Below are positions 25,603 to 34,204 of a DNA stretch of 54,745 nt, piece after piece. The DNA is from Akkermansia sp. (GTDB lineage Bacteria > Verrucomicrobiota > Verrucomicrobiia > Verrucomicrobiales > Akkermansiaceae): the NCBI GenBank assembly GCA_017517385.1, contig JAFWZG010000038.1, forward strand, positions 1 to 54,745, written 5' to 3'. The translations under genes were made by a program, and so were the position numbers. The notes under the pieces were generated by a model. The model searched no databases and had not been told where the DNA came from. It saw only the letters and a program-made list of their open reading frames with translations. Within the stretch, counting starts at the first letter, position 1. Every line of letters begins with the position of its first letter.

Positions 25603-25620
25603 CCCCCACGGCTCACTATT

Positions 25621-27474
25621 ATGATTCAGAATCTCCCCTGGTTATTCCTGCTGTTGCCGCTGGTCGTAGCTGCCATCAACTGGCTGTGCTTCAGCAAGTG
25701 CTCCCGTGCGGCAGCCACGTTCTCCATCCTCTCAGCGCTCGTCACCTTCGGGATGTGCGTAGCATACCTGCGAGGCTGGGAAACCGGCACTCCTGATACC
25801 TATACTTGGATGCCCATTGAAAGTGAGGGTGCCATTTCCCTCTCCTTGGGGCTGATGATGGATGCGCTGGCCATGCGCATGATGCTGGTAGTAACCGGCA
25901 TTGGCCTGCTGGTGCACATCTTCTCTCTGGGCTACATGAAGGGCGACCCCTCCAACCTGAGCCGCTACTTCGCCGGCCTGAGCATTTTCATGTTCAGCAT
26001 GACGATGATTGTACTGGCTGACAATCTGGCCATGACCTTCATCGGCTGGGAAATGGTGGGCTTCTCCTCCTACCTGCTCATCGGCCACTGGTTCAATAAG
26101 GAAAGCGCTGCTGATGCTGCGAAGAAGGCTTTCATCACCAACCGCGTGGGTGACTTCGGCTTCCTTATCGGCATCCTGCTGACTCTCGCTGTGTTCGGCA
26201 CCCTTTCCTTCACAGAGATGGCCGGCAAGGCTGACGCCATCGCCCCGGCTGTGCTCACGGCAACAATCATCTGCCTCTTCTGCGGCGCCGTAGGTAAATC
26301 CGCTCAGTTCCCGCTGCACGTGTGGCTGCCGGACGCCATGGAAGGCCCCACGCCCGTGTCCGCCCTCATCCATGCCGCCACCATGGTGGCCGCCGGTGTG
26401 TACATGATGGTACGCCTGCAGGTGAACATGGGTGAAGCCGCCTTTACGGACTGCGCTTGCACCGTCATCGCCACCGTAGGTGCCATCACTGCCGTTCTGG
26501 CTGCTCTCATGGCCCTTCAACAGGACGACATCAAGCGAGTGCTGGCCTACTCCACCCTCTCCCAGCTGGGCTACATGGTCATGGCCGTGGGTCTGCTGGC
26601 CGGTGAAGCTGCCATGTACCACCTTTACACACACGCCTGGTTCAAGGCTCTGCTCTTCCTCGGTGCCGGTGCCATCATCGTACGCTGCCACCACGAGCAG
26701 GACATCTGGAAAATGGGCGGGCTGCGCAAGCGCATGCCCCTCACCGTGCTCAGCTTCCTTGCTGGCACCTGTGCCCTTATCGCCATCCCCGGCTTCTCCG
26801 GCTTCTTCTCCAAGGAGGCCATTCTGGATGCCGCGCTGGCCAAGAACCCCGTATTCTTCTGGGTGGGTGCTGCTGTTGCCGCTCTGACCACCTTCTACAT
26901 GGCTCGCCTCTGCCTTGTGGCATTCTGGGGTGAAGCCCGTGCCCACGGTGCTGCTGAAGCAAAGGAAGCTGGGCCCACCATGCTTCTGCCCCTGTTGGCA
27001 CTCTCTGTAATGGCTATCATCTCCGGCTATGGTTTCGTGGCTGATGATTTGGTACCCTTCGAAGGTTTCCACGCCCATGACTTCACGCTGGGGCTTCCCT
27101 TCTATGTAAGCATGGCCTCGCTGATCCTCGGTCTTGTACTCGCCTTCGCCATCTACGGCTTGGGCAAGCGCAAGCAAGATCCGCTTGCAGGCAATCCCCT
27201 CAGCACGGCTCTTCGCAAGCGCCTCTACATTGACGAACTCTATGACAAGGGCCTCATCGGCTTCGTGCAGGGCAGCCTTGCCCGCGCCATTGACCTGACA
27301 GATAATGCAGGCGTGCGCGGCATCGGCACCCTGGGTACCGGCTGGATCATCGGCAAGCTCGGCAAGCTGCTCACATGGTTCCAGGGCGGTGTGCTGCGCC
27401 GCTACGCCATTCTGGCGGCCCTTGGTATGCTTGTATTCCTGTTCCTGCTGGCATCCTCTTCATTCTCACACTAA
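25621..27474 (+). CDS. nuoL: NADH-quinone oxidoreductase subunit L
   Basis: Distal antiporter-like proton-pumping subunit. The 617-residue product has GWEMVGFSSYLLIGHW (key Glu), GKSAQFPLHVWLPDAMEGP (key Lys), HAATMVAAGVYMMVR and the family C-terminal part that forms the long lateral helix and last membrane segment. Length is normal. It precedes nuoM by 15 bases. Confidence 0.96.
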   Translation: MIQNLPWLFLLLPLVVAAINWLCFSKCSRAAATFSILSALVTFGMCVAYLRGWETGTPDTYTWMPIESEGAISLSLGLMMDALAMRMMLVVTGIGLLVHIFSLGYMKGDPSNLSRYFAGLSIFMFSMTMIVLADNLAMTFIGWEMVGFSSYLLIGHWFNKESAADAAKKAFITNRVGDFGFLIGILLTLAVFGTLSFTEMAGKADAIAPAVLTATIICLFCGAVGKSAQFPLHVWLPDAMEGPTPVSALIHAATMVAAGVYMMVRLQVNMGEAAFTDCACTVIATVGAITAVLAALMALQQDDIKRVLAYSTLSQLGYMVMAVGLLAGEAAMYHLYTHAWFKALLFLGAGAIIVRCHHEQDIWKMGGLRKRMPLTVLSFLAGTCALIAIPGFSGFFSKEAILDAALAKNPVFFWVGAAVAALTTFYMARLCLVAFWGEARAHGAAEAKEAGPTMLLPLLALSVMAIISGYGFVADDLVPFEGFHAHDFTLGLPFYVSMASLILGLVLAFAIYGLGKRKQDPLAGNPLSTALRKRLYIDELYDKGLIGFVQGSLARAIDLTDNAGVRGIGTLGTGWIIGKLGKLLTWFQGGVLRRYAILAALGMLVFLFLLASSSFSH

Positions 27475-27489
27475 AAACACATCACTATC

Positions 27490-29067
27490 ATGCTTATTTG
27501 GCTTATTATCGTACCTGTGATAGCAGCCGCCCTCATCGGGCTGCTGAAGGCGCCGGGCCGTGCCACGGCGCTGGTAAGTGCCACCTTCACGCTGATTATG
27601 GGTGTGTGGGCATTTATTAGCACAACGTTCTGCCCGGAGGCCTGCATCGACGGCTGGTCTCAAATCGGCGGTAGACAGCTCTGGTTCTCTCTGGAGCTCC
27701 CCCTGAGCCGCATCATGCTGCTGCTGGCAGTCATCGTTACCTTCGCTGCCATTCTCGGCATGAAGGCACCGAACAAGGATGCTGAGCGCAGCTGGGCCAT
27801 CTCCTCGCTGTTGCTTTCCACCGGTGCTATCGGCGCATTCGTTTCCGATAGCGTCTTCTCCTTCTACGCTTTCCACGAGCTTGCCCTCATCCCGACCTTC
27901 GTGATGATTGGCTTCTATGGCCGCGGCGATCGCCGCACCGTAGCATGGACTGCTACAGTATACTTGGGACTTGCTTCCATGGTACTGCTGGCCGGCCTGC
28001 TGATGCTCTGCTATGAAGTAGGTGCCTATACCTTCACGGGCATTGCCTATGCCGTTCACGTTGGCGCAGTACCCTCCAATGGTCTTGTTCCCGGGCTGCT
28101 GCTGGCCGGTTTCGGCACGCTGGTATCCCTCTTCCCGTTCCACGCATGGGCAGCTCCTGCTTATGCCAGCGCTCCCACACCGATTGCCATGCTGCACGCC
28201 GGTGTTCTGAAGAAGTTCGGTCTTTACGGTCTCCTCACGCTCGCTTACCTGATGGGCCCGGCCTGCAAGGATTTCTTCGGCTACTGGAACAACCTTCTGC
28301 TGCTTCTGCTGCTGGGTAACGTGCTCTGGGTAGGTTATGTAACCATGGCTCAGACACGTCTGGATGACATGCTGGGTAACTCCTCCGTCATGCACATGGG
28401 TTACATCTTCTTGGCCTTTGCTGTGTACGTCAGCTCCGGCTCCGCCAGCGACCTGGCCTTCAAGGGTGCCGCTACGCTCATGTTTGCCCACGGTCTGACC
28501 ATTGCTCTGCTCTTCCTGCTTACCGGTCAGGTAGAGAGCCAGACCCGCACACTGGAGCTGGACTCCATGGGTGGCCTCGCCAGCAAGCTGCCCACTCTGG
28601 GCTTCCTGTTTGGCTTGGCTGGTCTGGCCAGCATCGGCCTTCCCCTGCTGGCAAACTTTGCAGGTGAGTTCAGCATCTTCGTATCATGCTTCCAAGGTTG
28701 GCAGCCCGGTGCCGCCGCTGCAACCGCTACTCCGGATGCTCTGAGCGGTATCCTCAGCTGGCTGGAAAGCATCTGGCTCATTGGGCCGGTGTTCGGTTGG
28801 ATTTTCGGCGGCATCAACTGCGCTCTCGATACGATTTCCGGCTGGTTCGGTGGTCTGGGTGCTGTACAGATTGCTACGGTGTTCGCCCTGTGGGGTCTGG
28901 TCATCAGTGCTATCTACATGCTGCGTGCATTCCGCCGCGTGTTTGAGGGCAAGATCGGCCGAGCCTCTGAGCGAGCCGTTGGTCTCAGCTGCTCGGATAA
29001 GATTGCAGCCGCATTCCTGGCCTTCTTCATCGTACTTTTCGGCGTCATGCCCTTCATCCTCATCTGA
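27490..29067 (+). CDS. nuoM: NADH-quinone oxidoreductase subunit M
   Basis: Antiporter-like subunit of the membrane arm. The 525-residue product has FYAFHELALIPTFVMIGFYG (key Glu in helix 5), the central LFPFHAWAAPAYASAPTP and KKFGLYGLL. Between two C-terminal helices (about residues 398-455) is an Ala/Gly/Trp-rich segment with extra hydrophobic stretches, longer than in E. coli. In operon, 22 bases before nuoN. Confidence 0.95.
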   Translation: MLIWLIIVPVIAAALIGLLKAPGRATALVSATFTLIMGVWAFISTTFCPEACIDGWSQIGGRQLWFSLELPLSRIMLLLAVIVTFAAILGMKAPNKDAERSWAISSLLLSTGAIGAFVSDSVFSFYAFHELALIPTFVMIGFYGRGDRRTVAWTATVYLGLASMVLLAGLLMLCYEVGAYTFTGIAYAVHVGAVPSNGLVPGLLLAGFGTLVSLFPFHAWAAPAYASAPTPIAMLHAGVLKKFGLYGLLTLAYLMGPACKDFFGYWNNLLLLLLLGNVLWVGYVTMAQTRLDDMLGNSSVMHMGYIFLAFAVYVSSGSASDLAFKGAATLMFAHGLTIALLFLLTGQVESQTRTLELDSMGGLASKLPTLGFLFGLAGLASIGLPLLANFAGEFSIFVSCFQGWQPGAAAATATPDALSGILSWLESIWLIGPVFGWIFGGINCALDTISGWFGGLGAVQIATVFALWGLVISAIYMLRAFRRVFEGKIGRASERAVGLSCSDKIAAAFLAFFIVLFGVMPFILI

Positions 29068-29089
29068 ACCTCACCCCATCTGAAATACC

Positions 29090-30544
29090 ATGATTATCGA
29101 AACCATTTCAGCCATATACAGCTGGGGACAGTTTGCACCGGCGTTCGGGCTGGTGACGCTGGCCGTCATCATCCTGATGGCAGACTGCTTCATTCCGCAG
29201 ATTCCCAAGCGTGCATACTCTATCATCGCTGCCGTTGGTGCCGTTATCGCCGCCGTTTTCATGACGACGGATGAGTTCCACAACAGCTTCGGCCTTATCG
29301 CCTGCCTTTCCACGGCTCTTGTGTTGCTGCTTGCCTTTGATTACCACAAGGTGACCTGCGCCTCCGTGGGCGGCCCCGATGTGGAGGATGGCACGAGCGA
29401 GCTCCCTGCTCTTCTGCTCATTGCCTGCGCAGGTGTCTGCAGCCTCGTACAGGCTCATGATATCATCATGCTCTTCGTGAGCTTGGAAGTAATCACGCTC
29501 TCCTCCTATGTGATGGCCGGTTACTTCCGCCGCAATCAAGGCTCCGTGGAAGCCGGTGTGAAGTACCTTGTACTGGGTGCCCTCAGCACAGGTCTTCTGG
29601 TATTCGGCGCCGCTTGGTACTATGGTACCACCGGTTCCTTCCTGCTGAGCACCGAGCTGGTGTACAATCTCTTCAGCAACATCAATCCTGCTCTGCACAC
29701 AGGTTTCTATCTGGCCATCGGCATGCTGCTTATCGGCGCCTTCTTCAAGGCCGGTGCTGCTCCCATGCAGATTTGGATTCCGGACGTATATCAGGGTTCT
29801 CCCACCCCCGTGAGCGCCTTCTTGGCAGTAGCCTCTAAGGCTGCCGGCTTTGCGGTACTGACCGCTATCCTGCTGCCCTTTGCTCCGCTCATGCAGGTAT
29901 ACCCGGACAAGGTATCCTCCATCATCAGTGCCATAGCTGTAGTAGCGGGTGCCACTCTGTTGGTGGGTAATCTGGGTGCCATCTGCCAGAACAATGCCAA
30001 GCGCCTGCTCGGTTATTCCTCCATTGGTCAGGCCGGCTTCATCATCGTGTTCTACACGAACCTCAGCTCTCCCGTCCTCACCGCTAATGTAGCGGGCTAC
30101 CTCGTGGCTTACATGCTGGCCACCGTGGCTGCATTCTTCGCCATCGCCATGGTGCGCACTCAGCGTGGCAGTGAGGAAATCTCCGCCTTCCGCGGTCTGG
30201 GTAAGACAAACCCCCGCACAGCCTTCCTCATCACGGTGGCCTTTGCCTCATTGGCCGGTGTACCGCTTACCTACGGCTTCTTGGCTAAGTTCAATTCCTT
30301 TGCTTTCTTTGTGGATGCTATGCAGACACAGAGTGGCCTCATCTGGCTGCTGCCCTTCATGATTGTGGGCGCTGCAGCAGGCTTCTACTACTACTTCAAA
30401 GTACTTCGTGAGATGTACTGGGAGAAGCCTCAGGAAGGTGATGTCCCCCTGCAGGTGCCGGTAGTGACCGTAGCCGTTCTGACCGGGTGCGCCATCGCAC
30501 TTATCTGGCTGGGTACCGCTCCGCTCATCTTCATTCCGCTCTAA
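29090..30544 (+). CDS. nuoN: NADH-quinone oxidoreductase subunit N
   Basis: Third antiporter-like subunit, next to NuoK in the arm. The 484-residue product shows FVSLEVITLSSYVMAGY (key Glu), KAGAAPMQIWIPDVYQGSPTPV (key Lys region) and KRLLGYSSIGQAGFI. Normal length. It ends the operon, 21 bases before a strong terminator hairpin. Confidence 0.95.
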   Translation: MIIETISAIYSWGQFAPAFGLVTLAVIILMADCFIPQIPKRAYSIIAAVGAVIAAVFMTTDEFHNSFGLIACLSTALVLLLAFDYHKVTCASVGGPDVEDGTSELPALLLIACAGVCSLVQAHDIIMLFVSLEVITLSSYVMAGYFRRNQGSVEAGVKYLVLGALSTGLLVFGAAWYYGTTGSFLLSTELVYNLFSNINPALHTGFYLAIGMLLIGAFFKAGAAPMQIWIPDVYQGSPTPVSAFLAVASKAAGFAVLTAILLPFAPLMQVYPDKVSSIISAIAVVAGATLLVGNLGAICQNNAKRLLGYSSIGQAGFIIVFYTNLSSPVLTANVAGYLVAYMLATVAAFFAIAMVRTQRGSEEISAFRGLGKTNPRTAFLITVAFASLAGVPLTYGFLAKFNSFAFFVDAMQTQSGLIWLLPFMIVGAAAGFYYYFKVLREMYWEKPQEGDVPLQVPVVTVAVLTGCAIALIWLGTAPLIFIPL

Positions 30545-30565
30545 AGCAGCTGACAGCATTTAATC

Positions 30566-30600
30566 AGAATCCCGGTTCCTTGCGGAACCGGGATTCTTCA
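30566..30600 (+). terminator. Terminator of the nuo operon
   Basis: Perfect 14-base-pair stem: AGAATCCCGGTTCC (30566-30579), loop TTGC, GGAACCGGGATTCT (30584-30597), then TCA. The outer A/T pairs serve as the U-tract. It may stop transcription in both directions, since the convergent minus-strand operon ends at 30624. Confidence 0.85.
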
Positions 30601-30623
30601 TATAAACCAGAGGAGTAAACCCA

Positions 30624-31208
30624 TTACTTCTGAGTACCGCTGATAAGGTACACCTCTGAGCAAAGCACAGTGCCCCGGGAAGCATCGTGCACGGCTACCC
30701 GCACCGCATACAAATCCCCCACCCTGCCCTTCAAATGATTCAAGCGCACCACAGGCTGCTGCGGCAGCCGGCCATCACGGCGGCGGGCGACAGGTACAGG
30801 CAACGGCTGCATGCGTAAAGTTTCTCCCGCCTCATTAAGCAAAACGGAGCGCCCTGTACTGAGCTCCTGAATGGAAAAAGCATAACGGGGACGAACAGGA
30901 TTTCCCCAATAGAGCAGCTCATAACAATTTGGAGCATACTCACGCAAGCGTACAATCGCACTATCAGACTTTCGCGCCTCCGGCACCTGCTGATTAGCCG
31001 CATAAGGCACGAGACACACCGCCTCCAAGGGAAGTGAGTGGTACTGCTCCGGAGGAAGCTCAGAAGAGCTATAATGCGACCGCAAACGCGAACCCAGCAC
31101 CAGAAAAGCACTCAGCGTCACAAAGCCGGCCGACGTCAGAGCCACCACATGTGACATCCAGACCCGGCGCTCAGGAAGATAGGGGTATAACAAGCGTCGA
31201 AACCACAT
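30624..31208 (-). CDS. Hypothetical single-pass membrane protein, 194 residues
   Basis: No family recognised. A basic N-terminus is followed by one hydrophobic segment (about residues 19-42) and an extracytoplasmic domain of about 150 residues with beta-rich character (for example YAVRVAVHDASRGTVL). It has a Pro/Arg-rich stretch in the middle. The ATG shares its A with the ruvA stop (TGATG), so the two are translationally coupled. That coupling is positional and does not imply a role in recombination. Confidence 0.65.
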   Translation of the reverse strand: MWFRRLLYPYLPERRVWMSHVVALTSAGFVTLSAFLVLGSRLRSHYSSSELPPEQYHSLPLEAVCLVPYAANQQVPEARKSDSAIVRLREYAPNCYELLYWGNPVRPRYAFSIQELSTGRSVLLNEAGETLRMQPLPVPVARRRDGRLPQQPVVRLNHLKGRVGDLYAVRVAVHDASRGTVLCSEVYLISGTQK

Positions 31209-31804
31209 CAGCGAGTCATGATACGCAGCGCACCGCGGATAAGCTCATCCGTATCCGCCTGCGGATTATCCTTGAGAAGAGCTTTAAGCGCTTTTCTGGC
31301 TTCCACCTGTTTGAAGCCCAGCGCAACAAGGGCAAGTTCAGCATCCGCCGCGGCCGGACTAGTGGCGCCCTGCTGCTGAGCTTCCCACGTTGCAGCAAGG
31401 CCCACCTTATCCTTCAGCTCAAGCACAATTCGCTCAGCGGTCTTCTTACCCACACCTTTTGCGCGGGCTATTGCCTGCACATCGCCCCCCACCACAGCGG
31501 CCTTAAACGAGCTCACATTCAGCCCGCTGAGGATGGATATAGCCGTGGCCGGCCCGATTCCACTTACGCGCTCAATGAGCAGGCGGAAAATATCACGTTC
31601 CGCATCCGTGGCAAAACCATACAACACCTGCGCATTCTCACGGATGTGCAAATGCGTTTTCAGAGTCACCACCTGCCCCGGCAGAGGGTTGATGCTATCA
31701 AAGGTAGAAAGGGGCACCTGCACCTCATACCCCACTCCGTTCACATCCAGCACAAGGCACTGGGGAAGAGCCTCTGCTACGGTTCCGCGTAAAAAAGCGA
31801 TCAT
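31208..31804 (-). CDS. ruvA: Holliday junction branch migration protein RuvA
   Basis: Tetrameric subunit that binds four-way junctions and loads the RuvB helicase. The 198-residue product has the OB-fold start MIAFLRGTVAEALPQCLVLD. The two helix-hairpin-helix motifs are LLIERVSGIGPATAISIL and ARAKGVGKKTAERIVLEL. Domain III (about 150-198) contacts RuvB. Normal length. ruvB and ruvC are not next to it; instead it lies between the GH75-like gene and a membrane protein gene. Confidence 0.95.
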   Translation of the reverse strand: MIAFLRGTVAEALPQCLVLDVNGVGYEVQVPLSTFDSINPLPGQVVTLKTHLHIRENAQVLYGFATDAERDIFRLLIERVSGIGPATAISILSGLNVSSFKAAVVGGDVQAIARAKGVGKKTAERIVLELKDKVGLAATWEAQQQGATSPAAADAELALVALGFKQVEARKALKALLKDNPQADTDELIRGALRIMTR

Positions 31805-31843
31805 GGTTACAGGTTATTGAAAGCTGAGAGTAACGGTTATCTA

Positions 31844-33253
31844 TCAATTATTAGCAGCAGGTGCAGGCTGAGGCAGCAAATCCTCCATCTCCACGAACTG
31901 TGCTTCAGGACCGATTCCGCCAATTTCCTCCAGCAGCTCACGGCAACGGGTGTTCAGGCGGGCATAATCAATCGGGCCATTCTCAGGCTCCTTCGAGCCG
32001 GGGAAAATGATATAACTCACCCCAAGCGAAGAAACAGGGCGACTGTATACCGTGGCACGCGGGTTGATTGCCTTACTGAGACGCAGCGAAGCCTCACCGG
32101 TCTTGAAACGCGGGCCGAAATCACCAACAATGGCCGGAAACACACGGTTGTCCACCACTACCACGGCATAATCACCGGGCTCTGGGCGATACGTGGCATC
32201 CCGCCCTTCCTTTACAGTAAGCGGCACCACAATGAAGGAATCATACTCGGCCAACAGGAAGCTGTAGCGCTCCAAATCTGCAATCACACGGCCGGCATGC
32301 TCAGCAGACTCGCGTTTCCCCTCACGGCGATAACGGCGTTGACGCTCCTGCCAGCCTTCCAGAAGAGGATTCGGCGTATCTGTACGCTTGCGCCAGCGGT
32401 AGGATGTAGTGGGCTGATAATGGTCACTATTACGGATATTTTCCGGCATGGTAGGCAGGCGGTCACCATCCGAGCCGTCGGACACGACATCCATGTCAGC
32501 CTGAATCCAAAGGACTTTACGCCCGCTATCCGGGGCCTGAATCTGGAGGATTGTATCCGTATCGTAGAAGTTGTGGCGGTCCAGCATCTGGCTGAGGGTA
32601 GCAGCATTCTTACGGACTCGGTTCTGCTTATGAAGATAAAGCGAATGGAACCAGGGAGACACACGAGCGGCGTCCATCAGGCGCGTAAATGCCGGAAGCA
32701 CGTTGGGCAGCTGCGGGTTGGCGTGCAGCAGCTCATCCCCCTCTGCGGCATGAGGCAAGCGCAGATTCAGAGAAACACGGAGCTGGTAAGCATCTGCAGC
32801 GCCACGATCTTGGCTGCATGTGGTACCGGTGGCAAAGTTCACATTGCTGCGAATGCTCACGCCCCTGCCCATATCATTGATATGCTCATAATTACCGGGC
32901 TCCACGTGCTCAGGCAGAGCCGGAGGGAATGGCGGGAGCACAATGTTCGGCATGGCAAAAGATGAGCGGGGAGACCAAGGCTCAGGCGCAGCAAGCGTCA
33001 CAGGCTCAGGCGGAGTAGGCTCAGCTTCCGGTTCAGGTTGCGGAGCCTCCACCTCAGGCGTGGGGGATGCAGGCGGCTGAGGCGCAGGGGGTGGCACGGA
33101 CGTAGACTCCGTTCCCATCAAAACTCGCGCCAGCTGGGCGGGATATGGTGTAAACAGAGAGCCTGCCGCACCACCCAGCACGGCCAGTAGCCCCAGCTTA
33201 AACCAAGTCACACTACTCGCATTCTTTTTCTTTCTCGAAGAGTTCTTTTCCAT
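31844..33253 (-). CDS. Membrane-anchored GH75 chitosanase-like protein
   Basis: The 469-residue product has a Lys-rich cytoplasmic start and one membrane segment (about residues 15-35). A Pro/Glu-rich linker (about 50-95) leads to an extracytoplasmic domain. That domain matches what I know of glycoside hydrolase family 75 (fungal chitosanase type): IQADMDVVSDGSDGDR near 253-268, a YIVIP-like strand (SFIVVPLTV), and GDFGPRFKTGEASLRL near 377-392. The last stretch keeps the Asp and Glu expected for catalysis, and VSYIIFPGSK closes the domain. Substrate could be chitosan-like or partly deacetylated peptidoglycan glycan; the latter is inference. It starts two bases after the SDR stop. Confidence 0.75.
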   Translation of the reverse strand: MEKNSSRKKKNASSVTWFKLGLLAVLGGAAGSLFTPYPAQLARVLMGTESTSVPPPAPQPPASPTPEVEAPQPEPEAEPTPPEPVTLAAPEPWSPRSSFAMPNIVLPPFPPALPEHVEPGNYEHINDMGRGVSIRSNVNFATGTTCSQDRGAADAYQLRVSLNLRLPHAAEGDELLHANPQLPNVLPAFTRLMDAARVSPWFHSLYLHKQNRVRKNAATLSQMLDRHNFYDTDTILQIQAPDSGRKVLWIQADMDVVSDGSDGDRLPTMPENIRNSDHYQPTTSYRWRKRTDTPNPLLEGWQERQRRYRREGKRESAEHAGRVIADLERYSFLLAEYDSFIVVPLTVKEGRDATYRPEPGDYAVVVVDNRVFPAIVGDFGPRFKTGEASLRLSKAINPRATVYSRPVSSLGVSYIIFPGSKEPENGPIDYARLNTRCRELLEEIGGIGPEAQFVEMEDLLPQPAPAANN

Positions 33254-33254
33254 T

Positions 33255-34088
33255 TTATTCAGCTGGTACAGCCCGGCGTGGGCGTGAGCTCATGATAAGA
33301 CGAAGCACCCACAGCGGTGCATTGCGTACAAATAATCCGGCCAACCGGATTTTCAAGGAAGGATAACAGCGCGGCTTATTCGCCAGCACCGCACGCAGCC
33401 CGGACTCCACCACACAGGGAATCGACGTATAAAACCACTTGCGGAAAGGTACTTCTTTCTTACTCTTGCCGGTACGGCGCGCCACATCACCAAAACTCGT
33501 ATGCACCGGCCCGGGACACACGGCCGTCACATGCACATGAGAGCCTTTCAGCTCAATACGCAGAGCCTCACTAAATGAAGCCACAAATGACTTACTGGCA
33601 GCGTACATAGCAAAATCAGGAATGGCCAAATCTGCAGCCAGCGAAGCAATGTTAATCACAAACGCCTTCTGCGCTTGGAGTAATGAGGGCAGCATGGCTC
33701 GGGTAAGCTCCACTGGAGCCGTCATATTCACCTCAATCATGCGACGGTTTCGCTCCGGCTCAGAGCTAATGAACTCACCATAGTCCCCCAGCCCTGCATT
33801 ATTTATCAGCATCATCCACTCACTCTGCAGGCCACCAAGCTTCTCAACAAGCTGAGCACGGGCAGCAGGGTCCGCCAAATCACAGGGGCAGACCATCACG
33901 TCACAGCCACTTTGCGCCCGAAGCTCATCTGCCAGCGAGTTCAATTTATCTTCACTACGAGCTATCAATACCATACGCACTTTCTCAGCCTTAACCGAGT
34001 TTTTCAAATACCCGGCCAGATGGCGCGCAAAAGCCTCCCCGAAGCCCGAGGATGCACCGGTTATGACTGCCGTCGCTACTGCTAACAT
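33255..34088 (-). CDS. Short-chain dehydrogenase/reductase
   Basis: NAD(P)-dependent oxidoreductase of the classical SDR type. The 277-residue product shows TGASSGFGEAFA (cofactor loop), LINNAGLGDYGEF (NNAG), catalytic Ser in NIASLA, YAASKSF (YxxxK) and CPGPVHTSF. A basic residue after the second strand (ARSEDK) suggests NADPH. The C-terminal part (about 225-277) is hydrophobic and basic, as in DltE/YqjQ-like SDRs. Substrate unknown. First gene of the operon SDR / GH75-like / ruvA / membrane protein. Confidence 0.9.
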   Translation of the reverse strand: MLAVATAVITGASSGFGEAFARHLAGYLKNSVKAEKVRMVLIARSEDKLNSLADELRAQSGCDVMVCPCDLADPAARAQLVEKLGGLQSEWMMLINNAGLGDYGEFISSEPERNRRMIEVNMTAPVELTRAMLPSLLQAQKAFVINIASLAADLAIPDFAMYAASKSFVASFSEALRIELKGSHVHVTAVCPGPVHTSFGDVARRTGKSKKEVPFRKWFYTSIPCVVESGLRAVLANKPRCYPSLKIRLAGLFVRNAPLWVLRLIMSSRPRRAVPAE

Positions 34089-34094
34089 GCAGCT

Positions 34095-34123
34095 ATCATC
34101 CCATGACTATACAACATATGCAA
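34095..34123 (-). promoter_or_regulatory. Putative promoter of the SDR-GH75-ruvA operon
   Basis: Minus strand: -35 TTGCAT (34118-34123), 17-base spacer, -10 GATGAT (34095-34100), six bases before the ATG. The -10 box is weak (four of six), but the geometry matches the other start-proximal promoters in this window. Confidence 0.45.
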
Positions 34124-34161
34124 GCATAAAATCCGCCAGCGAGCATGCCGTACAGCTTTTT

Positions 34162-34194
34162 TTGCTGGCAAATCAGGGCAGAATGTGATATAAA
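34162..34194 (+). promoter_or_regulatory. Promoter of the fumarase gene
   Basis: An extended -10, TG-A-TATAAA (34186-34194), lies ten bases before the ATG at 34205. A TTGCTG at 34162-34167 is a possible -35, at 18 bases from the alternative -10 TGATAT (34186-34191). The leader would be about three bases. Confidence 0.55.
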
Positions 34195-34204
34195 TAGTCT
34201 CGTT

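Noticed and set aside
25732..27177. 481-codon frame antisense to nuoL
   Set aside because: Low-complexity His/Gly/Glu product with no signal, opposite a clear NuoL.
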